Below, piece after piece: positions 18,436 to 27,327 of a DNA stretch of 34,339 bases (positions within the stretch are counted from its first letter, which is position 1; each line of letters starts with the position of its first letter). Made by a program: the position numbers and the translations under genes. Below the pieces are notes generated by a model. It did no database searches and had not been told where the DNA came from. It saw nothing but the letters and a program-made list of their open reading frames with translations. This stretch comes from Patescibacteria group bacterium (GTDB lineage Bacteria; Patescibacteriota; Patescibacteriia; JAGPKW01), in the NCBI GenBank assembly GCA_021734125.1, contig JAIPJN010000005.1, positions 1 through 34,339 of the forward strand. The letters run 5' to 3'.

Positions 18436-20514
18436 ATGATTATAAAAAAATTTTTATTTATATTTTTATTCTTATTTTATATAAGAAATGTTTATGCTAT
18501 CTCTGAAGGAGATATAGTAATAAATGAAATTATATCAAATCCAGCTGATGGTGAATCTGAGGCTATAGAACTTTTTAATGAAACTAATAATGAAATTATT
18601 TTAGATGGATTTTCTTTAGAAGATGCTACAGCTAATCCTTTTTATTTAGATGATTTTATTATAGAAGCTAATGGTTTTATATTTTTTACACAAGGTGAAG
18701 ATTTTTCCTTTGTTTTGAATAATTCTTCTGAAACTTTAAAATTAAAATATAATGATTTATTAATAGATATTGTAGAATATGGTACTTCTGAAATTCCTTT
18801 TCCAGAAAAAGGAGAATCTTTATGTAGAGATGATGAAAATTTTTTTATTACTGAAGATAATACTTTAGGTTTTGAAAATATTGTAAATTCATCTGAAGAT
18901 GAAGATTCTTCCGACTCTTCTGATTCTTCAACTCCTGATTCATCAGAAGAGGAAAATAATAAAAAAAATTTAATAAAAGGTAATATTATAGTTTCTGAAT
19001 ATTTCCCTTTTTCTTTAGAAAATGATGAATTCATAGAATTATTTAATAAATCTAATAATCATATTGATATTTCTGGTTTTTATATAAAAAATTCAATATC
19101 TTCTTATTATTTTGATGATATTATTTTAAATCCCAATGATTATTTAACTATTTATAGGAAGGATTTTTTATTTCCGCTTTTAAATGATAAAGATTTTTTA
19201 AAAATATATGATAAAAAAGATAATTTAATTTTTAATTTTGATTATAAAAATCCCTTAAAAGATTTTAGTTATATATTTGATAAAAATTCTAAAAAATATA
19301 TTCCAACTCAAATTTCTACTCCTGGTTCTGAAAATATTTTAAAAAAACAAGAAGAATTTCCTATTATAATTTGTGATTTTCCTGAAAAATTTCAAAAAGG
19401 ATTAGCTTTTAATTTTAATTGTTCTGATTCTTATAGTTTAACCGATAATAATTTAGATATAGAAGTTTCTTGGGGAAATAAAAAAAGTTCTTCTTTTGAT
19501 AATTATATTATGTTTTTAAAGGAAGGGACAAAAGAAATAAATGTAACTTTAAAAACTTCTTCTTTACTTTCTTCTTTTTCTAAATTTTTTATTGATATTT
19601 GTGATACTTCTGATTTAAAAGATAAAGAAAAGGATTTAGAAAATAAAATAATAAAAAAGGATGATTTAATTTTATCTACAGAAGAATCTTCTGAAAATAT
19701 TTTAGATGATAACTTAGAAAATTTTATAGAAGTTTTAAATATTTCTGATTTTTCTGATTTAGAAAAAGATGATTATATAAAATATTGTGGAATTGTAACA
19801 TCTTTACCATCTGATATTTCCGATAAATATTTTTATATAGAGGGGGCTCAAATTTATAACAATAATTCAAATTTTATACCTTTAGAATTATCTGATTATA
19901 TTTGTGTTTATGGTGATTTTTCTACCTATTATTCTGAAAATAGAATTAAAATTTCAGATATTTCAGATATTTCTTTTTTAAATAAAGCTAATATAAATAT
20001 TTTAAAAATTGATGAACTAGAGGATTTAAATAAAAATATCGGGAATTTGGTTGAAGTTTCTGGGGTTATTACTAATAAAAAATCTTATAAAGTTATTTTA
20101 GAATCAAATTTTGGTAATCAATATGATATACAATTATTATCTGATAATATTTCTTCTTCTGATTTTGTAAAAGATAAAAAATATAAGATTTTAGGCATTT
20201 TAAGTCTTAGAAATTCTAATTTTAGAATTATTCCTAGGTATATAGAGGATATAGCGCCTATAGAAGAGGAAAAATTAGATAAATCTTTAGAAAATAATAA
20301 TTTAGAAAGTTCTAATTTAGAAGAACTTGAAGAAGATTTTTTGGTTGGAGAAGATAATAATTTAGTAGAAGAAATTTTTATAGAAAATGAATCGAAAGAA
20401 GTTCTTTTAGATCAAAATAATAAACAAAAAATATTAATTTTTATTTCATCATTTCTTTTTTTAAGTGTTTTAATTTTAATAATTTTTAAAATTAAAAAAA
20501 ATATTAAAAAATAA
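18436..20514 (+). CDS. Lamin-tail-domain (LTD) secreted membrane-anchored protein
   Basis: Signal peptide; two LTD-like segments (GDIVINEIISNPADGESEAIELFNETNNEIILDGFSLED...; GNIIVSEYFPFSLENDEFIELFNKSNNHIDISGFYIKN...); OB-like segment (NIGNLVEVSGVITNKKSYKVIL); C-terminal TM helix. Confidence 0.75.
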   Translation: MIIKKFLFIFLFLFYIRNVYAISEGDIVINEIISNPADGESEAIELFNETNNEIILDGFSLEDATANPFYLDDFIIEANGFIFFTQGEDFSFVLNNSSETLKLKYNDLLIDIVEYGTSEIPFPEKGESLCRDDENFFITEDNTLGFENIVNSSEDEDSSDSSDSSTPDSSEEENNKKNLIKGNIIVSEYFPFSLENDEFIELFNKSNNHIDISGFYIKNSISSYYFDDIILNPNDYLTIYRKDFLFPLLNDKDFLKIYDKKDNLIFNFDYKNPLKDFSYIFDKNSKKYIPTQISTPGSENILKKQEEFPIIICDFPEKFQKGLAFNFNCSDSYSLTDNNLDIEVSWGNKKSSSFDNYIMFLKEGTKEINVTLKTSSLLSSFSKFFIDICDTSDLKDKEKDLENKIIKKDDLILSTEESSENILDDNLENFIEVLNISDFSDLEKDDYIKYCGIVTSLPSDISDKYFYIEGAQIYNNNSNFIPLELSDYICVYGDFSTYYSENRIKISDISDISFLNKANINILKIDELEDLNKNIGNLVEVSGVITNKKSYKVILESNFGNQYDIQLLSDNISSSDFVKDKKYKILGILSLRNSNFRIIPRYIEDIAPIEEEKLDKSLENNNLESSNLEELEEDFLVGEDNNLVEEIFIENESKEVLLDQNNKQKILIFISSFLFLSVLILIIFKIKKNIKK

Positions 20515-20654
20515 ATATCAATGTATTTTTATAAAAATTAAGTTAAAATTTTATTTTCTTACTTTTACTTTATTTATATGAGTTTCAAATGTATTGAATT
20601 AATACATGGTATTGATTTACTTATTTTCTTGTGATATCATTTATTTATAAATTT

Positions 20655-20732
20655 GGTCCTATGGTGTAGCTGGTCTAACACGTCGCCCTGTCACGGCGAA
20701 GATCACGGGTTCGAATCCCGTTGGGACCGCCA
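20655..20732 (+). tRNA. tRNA-Asp (anticodon GTC), CCA encoded
   Basis: Cloverleaf with anticodon loop ctgtcac, T arm cgggttcgaatcccg, 3' gcca. Confidence 0.95.
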
Positions 20733-20740
20733 TATTTAAT

Positions 20741-20777
20741 AATTGAGATTATAAAATCTCGATTTTTTTATTTTTAA
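20741..20777 (+). terminator. Rho-independent terminator after tRNA-Asp
   Basis: aattgagatt-ataa-aatctcgatt followed by T-run. Confidence 0.8.
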
Positions 20778-20844
20778 TATTATATAAAAACTATAATTTT
20801 GCTATAATACTTATAGATTGAATTAATTTTAATAATAAAATTAT

Positions 20845-21651
20845 ATGAATAAAAATTTAATTATCAAGATTTTAGCGCTTATTTCATATGTTGTTATGGT
20901 TGTTATTAATAGCTTGGCTAATATTTTAGATTTTAATAATTATACAACAGGAGAAATATCTAATTTATATCCAAACCTTTTTGCTCCAGCTGGTATAGCA
21001 TTTTCTATTTGGGGACTTATTTATCTATTATTATTTGTATATTCTATTTATCAATTTAAAAAGAGTGATAATGAAGAATTATATAGAAAAATAAATATTT
21101 ATTTTATACTATCATCTGTTGCTAATATTTTATGGATATTTTCTTGGCATAATAATATAATTTCATTATCAGTTTTATTGATTGCAATAATATTATTTTC
21201 ACTAATAAAAATTGCAGATTTATTAAATAAAGAGAAGCTTTCTAAAAGAGATGCTATTTTAATAGCATTACCTTTTACTATATATTTTGGATGGATCACT
21301 GTTGCAACTATAGCTAATATAACAACATTCTTAGTAAGTTTAGGATGGGGACGTTTTGGTTTACCTGATTATATTTGGATGATTATAATATTATTAATCG
21401 CTACTTCAATTGGTGTTTTAAGATTATTTAAAGACAAAAGATATTCTTATGGACTAGTTTTTATTTGGGCTTATACAGGAATATTAATAAAACATATTTC
21501 ATCTTCTGGTTTTGCTGGTAGATATATGCAAGTTATTATTACTACTTCTATTTGTATCTTAGTATTTTTAATTTCTGAAATTATTTTATATATTAAGAGT
21601 AGAAAAAATAAAATAATATCAAAAAATCCAGAAATTAAAAACGTTCTTTAA
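20845..21651 (+). CDS. TspO/MBR-like tryptophan-rich membrane protein
   Basis: NLFAPAGIAFSIWGLIYLLLFVYSIYQF, LSSVANILWIFSWH, multiple TM helices; pattern of the tryptophan-rich sensory protein family. Confidence 0.6.
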   Translation: MNKNLIIKILALISYVVMVVINSLANILDFNNYTTGEISNLYPNLFAPAGIAFSIWGLIYLLLFVYSIYQFKKSDNEELYRKINIYFILSSVANILWIFSWHNNIISLSVLLIAIILFSLIKIADLLNKEKLSKRDAILIALPFTIYFGWITVATIANITTFLVSLGWGRFGLPDYIWMIIILLIATSIGVLRLFKDKRYSYGLVFIWAYTGILIKHISSSGFAGRYMQVIITTSICILVFLISEIILYIKSRKNKIISKNPEIKNVL

Positions 21652-21812
21652 TTTTTTATTTACCAGTAATTTTCTATAAAATCCGATTTTTTAAAAAATA
21701 AGACCCTTTTTTATTCTGAATTTTACTCAAAAAAAGTTAGATTTTTAATTAAAAAAGTTCCGTTGATTAATGTAAAAACTGTTTTAAATAATAATTTAAT
21801 AAAAAATATTTT

Positions 21813-22013
21813 ATGAAAAATAAAAAAATATTATTAATTAGTATAATTTTATTCATGTTAGTTTTAATTGGAGTAACTGCAGTAGAACCAGTTTCGAAAG
21901 CTTTAGATTGGATAGAGCCTTTTTTGCCTACAATAATAATAACTGGATTTTTTACTTTTATAGTTTCAGTTTCTCTTTTTGTTTATTTTATTATAAGTAA
22001 TATTAAAAAATAA
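21813..22013 (+). CDS. Small hypothetical two-TM protein (66 aa)
   Basis: ATG ORF with two hydrophobic segments, followed by a terminator. Confidence 0.5.
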   Translation: MKNKKILLISIILFMLVLIGVTAVEPVSKALDWIEPFLPTIIITGFFTFIVSVSLFVYFIISNIKK

Positions 22014-22090
22014 TTATTTAATATATACTAGATTTTTTATAATCTTAAATTAAGTAAGTTTGTAAACGGTTGTTGAAAAATTTCATAATA

Positions 22091-22128
22091 AAAAAGCTGA
22101 TCATTTTTTTGACCAGCTTATTTTTTTA
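22091..22128. terminator. Bidirectional terminator between convergent genes
   Basis: aaaaagctgatca-tttttt-tgaccagctta with A/T tracts on both sides. Confidence 0.75.
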
Positions 22129-22380
22129 TTTTTTTATTTTTCTAAATTTACCTCTTGTAAATTTAAAAATATTAAAGCAAAGATTTTTAGAATATGGTGA
22201 AGCCTTTTTATAAGATTCAAAAATTCTAAAATTTTCTTCACTAATTTTTAAAACCCTATGATCGTACCCTTTTTCATCTTTTATAGATGGACTTATTGCT
22301 TCTTCCATTACTCCAGAATCGTGAAGAAGTTTAGTTAGGGTATAATTTGTAAAATCATTCAAAGGTTCTAAATATAACAT
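22126..22380 (-). CDS. Hypothetical protein (84 aa)
   Basis: ORF preceded on the minus strand by a perfect Shine-Dalgarno (aaggaggaatat-ATG). Confidence 0.65.
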   Translation of the reverse strand: MLYLEPLNDFTNYTLTKLLHDSGVMEEAISPSIKDEKGYDHRVLKISEENFRIFESYKKASPYSKNLCFNIFKFTRGKFRKIKK

Positions 22381-22509
22381 ATATTCCTCCTTAAATAAAA
22401 GTTTTTGTAATGGTATCTAATTTTCAATAAAAAATCAAATTTATTTTTGTATTTTTAAATAATTTTTGGTAATATTTATATTACTATAAGAATTTTAATT
22501 AAAAAAAAT

Positions 22510-23079
22510 ATGGCTAAAAAAACTTTTGAAAATTTAGTAAATGCTTTTATAGGAGAATCACAAGCTAGAAATAAATATAGTTATTATTCAAAAATTGCTA
22601 AAAAAGAAGGATTTGTTGAGATTTTTAATAAATTTTTAGAAATTTCAGAACAAGAATCAGTTCATGCAAAAAGAATTTATGAATTTATACAAGATTTTAG
22701 AAAAGATGAGGATATAAAAGTTGATTTGAAAGTAGATACTTCATCTTTAGTTTATGGTTCTACATCAGAAAATTTAAAAGCTGCAATTGCTGGTGAATCT
22801 CATGAATATCAAGAAATGTATCCAGAATTTGCTGAAATTGCTGAATCTGAAGGATATTCAAAAATAGCTGATCGTCTTAGAGCTATAGCAAAAGCAGAAG
22901 AAAATCATAAAGAAATTTTTTCTAATTTTTTAGAAAATATTGAAAATAATAGTGTTTTCAAAAAGAATGAGGAGATTTATTGGGTTTGTCAAGAATGTGG
23001 TTATATTCATTATGGAAATGAAGCTCCAGAACTTTGCCCAAGTTGTAATCATCCTCAGGCTTATTTTAAAGTAAGATAA
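22510..23079 (+). CDS. Rubrerythrin
   Basis: Diiron motifs (FIGESQARNKY, EQESVHAKR, AGESHEYQEMYPEFAEIAESEG, KAEENHKE) and C-terminal rubredoxin-like CxxC...CPSC. Confidence 0.95.
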   Translation: MAKKTFENLVNAFIGESQARNKYSYYSKIAKKEGFVEIFNKFLEISEQESVHAKRIYEFIQDFRKDEDIKVDLKVDTSSLVYGSTSENLKAAIAGESHEYQEMYPEFAEIAESEGYSKIADRLRAIAKAEENHKEIFSNFLENIENNSVFKKNEEIYWVCQECGYIHYGNEAPELCPSCNHPQAYFKVR

Positions 23080-23097
23080 AGTTTTAATTATTAAAAA

Positions 23098-23814
23098 GTG
23101 TCAGGACATTCTAAATGGGCTACTACTCATAAACAAAAAGCTTTAAAGGATTCTAAAAAATCTTCTGTTTTTTCTAAATATGCAAAATTAATAACAATTT
23201 CTGCAAGAGATAAAGGTGGGGATTTAGAAACTAATTTTAATCTTAGAATTTTAGTAAATAAGGCAAAAAAAGATAATATGCCAAAGGATAAGATAGAAAA
23301 TGCTATAAAAAAAGGAACAGGAGAATTAGAATCTGAAATTATAGAAGAGCTTTTATATGAAGCTGTAGGTCCTTATAATACCCAATTTATTATAAAATGC
23401 ATTACTGATTCAAGAAATAGATGTGCTAATGATATAAAACATATTCTTTCAAAAAATGGAGGTAATTTATCTTCTGTTATTTGGAATTTTGATTATTTAG
23501 CAGTTTTTGAAGTTGATTTATCAGAAAATAAAATAGATTATGACAAATTTGAGCTTGATTTAATAGATTTTGATATAAAAGATATTATAGTAAAGAATAC
23601 TTCTATTATTATATATGCTGATTTTTCTAAATTTTATGATATAAAAAATTTTTTAGATTCTCAAAATATTGTTATAACTTCTGAAGAAATAAAATATATT
23701 CCAAGATCCAAATTAAATTTAGCTTTTAAGGAATTAGATGATGCTTTAAAATTAAAAGAGACTTTGTTAGATTATGAAGATACTGTAGAAATTTGGACTA
23801 ATTTTTCTATTTAG
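23098..23814 (+). CDS. yebC: YebC/PmpR (TACO1) family protein, GTG start
   Basis: SGHSKWATTHKQKALKDSKKSSVFSKYAKLITISARDKGGD...NMPKDKIENAIKKGTGE. Confidence 0.93.
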   Translation: MSGHSKWATTHKQKALKDSKKSSVFSKYAKLITISARDKGGDLETNFNLRILVNKAKKDNMPKDKIENAIKKGTGELESEIIEELLYEAVGPYNTQFIIKCITDSRNRCANDIKHILSKNGGNLSSVIWNFDYLAVFEVDLSENKIDYDKFELDLIDFDIKDIIVKNTSIIIYADFSKFYDIKNFLDSQNIVITSEEIKYIPRSKLNLAFKELDDALKLKETLLDYEDTVEIWTNFSI

Positions 23815-24667
23815 TTTTAAAATTTATATTTAAAGCTAATTTTTTCTTTCCCATTATTGTTTTAATACTTTCTCTACTAGAAATTTTTCTGTATTTTTTT
23901 ATTATATTAGCCTTTTTTTTATTACTTATTTTATTATTTATAATATCAGGTCCACCTATACACCCACCTTTACAATTTAATATATCTATAAATCTGTAAT
24001 TTGTTTTGTTATTATTAATTTTATCTAGTATTTCTATATTTTCTTTTATTCCCTCTGTTATTAGTATTTCATTTTTTTTAAATAATTTTGATATTTTTGA
24101 AGTTTTAGATAATCCTCCTGATATTGGATATATTTTTGTATATTCTCTGATATAAGAATTAAATTTTCTTTTTTTATTTAATTTATTTATATCTATTTTT
24201 TTATAATCAAAAATTTCTTGTAATTCTTTAAAGGTTATAGTTTCATCTACTATATTATTATTGTCTGTTTCTAGTATCCTTTTAGCTTTACATGGAGATA
24301 TAAAAACTATTTTGTAATTAGGATTATGTTTTTTTATAATTTTTGCTGTAGCAATAAGAGGAGAATCATATTTTAATAAGTATTTTTCTAGTTTAGGGTA
24401 TCTATTTTTTATAAGTGTGTTAACAGTTGGACAAGGAGAGGTTATATAATATTTTTGATTTGGGTTCTCTTTTATATATTTTATGTAATAATAATTAGTC
24501 ATTCTTGCTCCAAATGTTAATTCTGTTACTTTAGAAAATCCTAATTTTTTAAGTGCGTTTATAATATTTGGATATTTAAAATCGATAGGGAAGCTTGGAG
24601 CTATTAAACAATATGTTTTTTTATTATTTTTTATTAAACTAAGAACCTTTTTTTGATAAATATTCAT
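23807..24667 (-). CDS. Stand-alone [FeFe]-hydrogenase large-subunit C-terminal-domain-like protein
   Basis: H-cluster-like motifs TSPCPTVN, ISPCKAKR, NCKGGCIGGPDIIN in order; 286 aa, no N-terminal ferredoxin domains. Confidence 0.75.
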   Translation of the reverse strand: MNIYQKKVLSLIKNNKKTYCLIAPSFPIDFKYPNIINALKKLGFSKVTELTFGARMTNYYYIKYIKENPNQKYYITSPCPTVNTLIKNRYPKLEKYLLKYDSPLIATAKIIKKHNPNYKIVFISPCKAKRILETDNNNIVDETITFKELQEIFDYKKIDINKLNKKRKFNSYIREYTKIYPISGGLSKTSKISKLFKKNEILITEGIKENIEILDKINNNKTNYRFIDILNCKGGCIGGPDIINNKISNKKKANIIKKYRKISSRESIKTIMGKKKLALNINFKTK

Positions 24668-24958
24668 ATTTTTATTAATTTTTAATAACTTTTAATAACT
24701 TTTAATTAATTATAACATTTTTGTAGAACAAAGTGGAACTTAAAGTCCTTAAAATTCAATATCAAAAAAGCCATTTTTTTGGCTAAAGACGCCTGTGGAT
24801 ATTTATGTTTTATGTCTAATATTAGATTAAAAATTGTTCAAAAAAAATTAAAATATTTTTTATTTATAATGCTATTATATATTTAAAGAGATTGAAAATA
24901 TAATTATTTATTTTTCTGTCTATTGTTGTATATAAATTGTTAATAACTTGTTTATATT

Positions 24959-27073
24959 ATGTCTATAACAAAGGTAAAAAAAAGAAATGGAGCTATAGTT
25001 AATTTTGATATATCAAAAATAGAAAAAGCTATTTTTTTAGCAGCTAAATCTGTTGGTGGAGATAATGAAGATCAATCTAAAGAACTTGCTAAAAAAGTAA
25101 AAGAAGAATTGTTTAATAAATTTGGTGATTCTATACCAACAATAGAAGATATACAAGATACTGTTGAAACTGTTTTAATAGAAAATGGTCATGCTTCTAC
25201 TTCTAAAGCTTATATTAGATATAGAGAAAAAAGAGAAATTGCTAGAAATGAAAAAGATGTTGTTGTAGAAGTTAATAAAACTGTATCTGAATATTTAGAT
25301 AAGTTAGATTGGAGGGTAAATGCTAACTCTAATCAAGGCTACTCTTTAGGTGGTTTAATGCTTAACACTTCTGGTAAAGTTACAGCTAATTATTGGCTTT
25401 CTTGTCTTTATCCTAAAGAAGCTGGAGATTTTCATAGAAATGGAGATTTTCATATACATGATCTTGATATGTTTTCTGGATATTGTGCTGGTTGGAGTCT
25501 TAGAGCTTTACTTGAAGAAGGGTTTAATGGTGTTAGCGATAAAATAGAATCTAATTCACCTAAACATTTAAGTTCTGCTGTTGCCCAAATGATTAATTTT
25601 TTAGGAACTTTGCAAAATGAATGGGCTGGAGCTCAAGCTTTTTCTAGTTTTGATACTTATATGGCTCCTTTTGTGAAAAAGTATGAAATAGAATTAAGAA
25701 AAAAAATAGAAGATAATAAAATTACTTTTCCATCTGAAAAAGAAAAAGAGGAATTTATAGAAAGTGAAGTTTATGATTATGTTTATCAAAATATTCAGTC
25801 TTTTGTTTTTAATTCTAATATACCATCTAGATGGGGAACTCAAACCCCTTTTACTAATATAACTTTAGATTGGACTGTTCCAGAAGATTTAAAGGATAAA
25901 AGGCTAAAATTAGGAGGAAAATATTTTGATTATACTTTTTCTGAATTAAAAAAGGAAATGGATATAATTAATAAAGCTTTTATTAATGTGATGTTAAAAG
26001 GTGATGCTAAGGGTAGAATTTTTACTTTTCCTATTCCTACTTATAATATAACTTCTGATTTTAATTGGGATACTGAAAATGCTAATTTATTATTTGAAAT
26101 GACAGCTAAATATGGAGTTCCTTATTTTCAAAATTTTATAAATTCAGATTTAGATCCAGGAGATGTTAGATCTATGTGTTGTAGATTGCAACTTGATTTA
26201 AAAGAATTAAAAAAGAGAGGTGGAGGTTTATTTGGCTCTTCTGAAATGACAGGTTCTGTTGGTGTTGTTACTATAAATTCAGCAAGAATTGGTTATGTTT
26301 ATAAAGATAATGAAAAAGAATTTTTAAAGAGGCTAGATTATTTAATGGAAGTTGCTAAAAATGTTTTAGAAATAAAAAGAAAGGAAATACAAAAATGGAT
26401 AGATAGAGGTCTTTTTCCTTATACAAAAAGGTATTTAGGTCGATTAAAAAATCATTTTTCTACAATTGGTATTAATGGTTTAAATGAAGCTATTAGAAAT
26501 TTTTATTCTGATTCTGAAAATATAACAACAGAAGAAGGTAAAAAATTTGCTGAAAGAGTTTTAGATCATATGAGAGAAAAGCTTGTAGATTTTCAAGAAG
26601 AAACTGGTAATTTATATAATTTAGAGGCTACTCCAGCAGAAGGCGCTACTTATAGATTTGCAAAAGAAGATCAAAGGAAATATCAAAATATTTTACAAGC
26701 AGGAACAATAGAAGCTCCTTTTTATACAAATTCTTCTCAACTTCCAGTTGGTTATACTGATGATGTTTTTGAAGCTTTAGAAAATCAAGAAAGTTTTCAA
26801 AGAAAATATACAGGAGGAACTGTTTTACATCTTTATACTGGGGAAAGAATGTCTTCTGACACTTGTAAAGTTTTAGTAAAAAAGGTTCTTGAAAAACATA
26901 GAATTCCATATTTAACTATTACTCCTATTTTTTCAATATGTCCTATTCATGGTTATATTCCGGGGGAACATGATTTTTGCCCTATATGTGATAGAGAACT
27001 TGGTATTACTTCAGATTCTGATTTAGATGAAGAGTTTAGAAAAACTTATAGGGACGAAGAAAGTTATAAATAA
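24959..27073 (+). CDS. nrdD: Anaerobic (class III) ribonucleoside-triphosphate reductase, core (ATP-cone + barrel + Zn-ribbon-like), lacking glycyl-radical segment
   Basis: ATP-cone (ITKVKKRNGAIVNFDISKIEKAI), RNR core (NGDFHIHDLDMFSGYCAGWSLRALLEEG, MCCRLQLD, FGSSEMTGSVGVVTIN), C-terminal FSICPIHGYIPGEHDFCPICDRELG then stop. Confidence 0.93.
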   Translation: MSITKVKKRNGAIVNFDISKIEKAIFLAAKSVGGDNEDQSKELAKKVKEELFNKFGDSIPTIEDIQDTVETVLIENGHASTSKAYIRYREKREIARNEKDVVVEVNKTVSEYLDKLDWRVNANSNQGYSLGGLMLNTSGKVTANYWLSCLYPKEAGDFHRNGDFHIHDLDMFSGYCAGWSLRALLEEGFNGVSDKIESNSPKHLSSAVAQMINFLGTLQNEWAGAQAFSSFDTYMAPFVKKYEIELRKKIEDNKITFPSEKEKEEFIESEVYDYVYQNIQSFVFNSNIPSRWGTQTPFTNITLDWTVPEDLKDKRLKLGGKYFDYTFSELKKEMDIINKAFINVMLKGDAKGRIFTFPIPTYNITSDFNWDTENANLLFEMTAKYGVPYFQNFINSDLDPGDVRSMCCRLQLDLKELKKRGGGLFGSSEMTGSVGVVTINSARIGYVYKDNEKEFLKRLDYLMEVAKNVLEIKRKEIQKWIDRGLFPYTKRYLGRLKNHFSTIGINGLNEAIRNFYSDSENITTEEGKKFAERVLDHMREKLVDFQEETGNLYNLEATPAEGATYRFAKEDQRKYQNILQAGTIEAPFYTNSSQLPVGYTDDVFEALENQESFQRKYTGGTVLHLYTGERMSSDTCKVLVKKVLEKHRIPYLTITPIFSICPIHGYIPGEHDFCPICDRELGITSDSDLDEEFRKTYRDEESYK

Positions 27074-27145
27074 CTTTCTGGCTGTTTGGCTTGATTTTTA
27101 TTAAAAAATTTTATTAAATATAATTAATAAATTAAAAAAAGGTAT

Positions 27146-27316
27146 ATGACTATACAAAATAAAAGAACAAAATGTGAAGTTTGGATGAGAACTATGGGTT
27201 ATTATCGTCCTGTTTCACAAATGAACACTGGTAAAAAAGCAGAAGCTTGTTCTAGAAAAACTTTTAGTGTTGTAAATTCCATGAACTCTAGATTTTTAGA
27301 TCAATATTCTGAATAA
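27146..27316 (+). CDS. Separate 56-aa glycyl-radical domain ORF of class III RNR
   Basis: MTIQNKRTKCEVWMRTMGYYRPVSQMNTGKKAEACSRKTFSVVNSMNSRFLDQYSE; RxMGYYRPV..xNxGK is the NrdD C-terminal glycyl-radical signature. Not in the ORF track (below size cutoff). Confidence 0.85.
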   Translation: MTIQNKRTKCEVWMRTMGYYRPVSQMNTGKKAEACSRKTFSVVNSMNSRFLDQYSE

Positions 27317-27327
27317 TTTTTGTTTTT

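Noticed and set aside
18642-19034. 130-aa minus-strand ORF within the LTD gene
   Set aside because: Ser/Lys-rich shadow of the acidic LTD protein.
22510-23079. Rubrerythrin as an unusual find
   Set aside because: Complete, canonical domain order; expected in anaerobes.
24721-24800. gtagaacaaagtggaacttaaagtcc and aagccatttttttggct upstream of nrdD as another GTAG palindrome or regulatory site
   Set aside because: Inverted repeat is weak (short, mismatched) and the head is not adjacent to a clean palindrome; could be decayed but cannot be supported.
24840-24958. NrdR box upstream of nrdD
   Set aside because: No convincing pair of NrdR-type 16-nt palindromes found by eye in the AT-rich leader.
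26646-26909. Minus-strand ORF within nrdD, and those at 21099-21299, 27333-27596, 27609-27821 and 12813-13097
   Set aside because: Antisense to convincingly coding sequence; AT-rich random openings.
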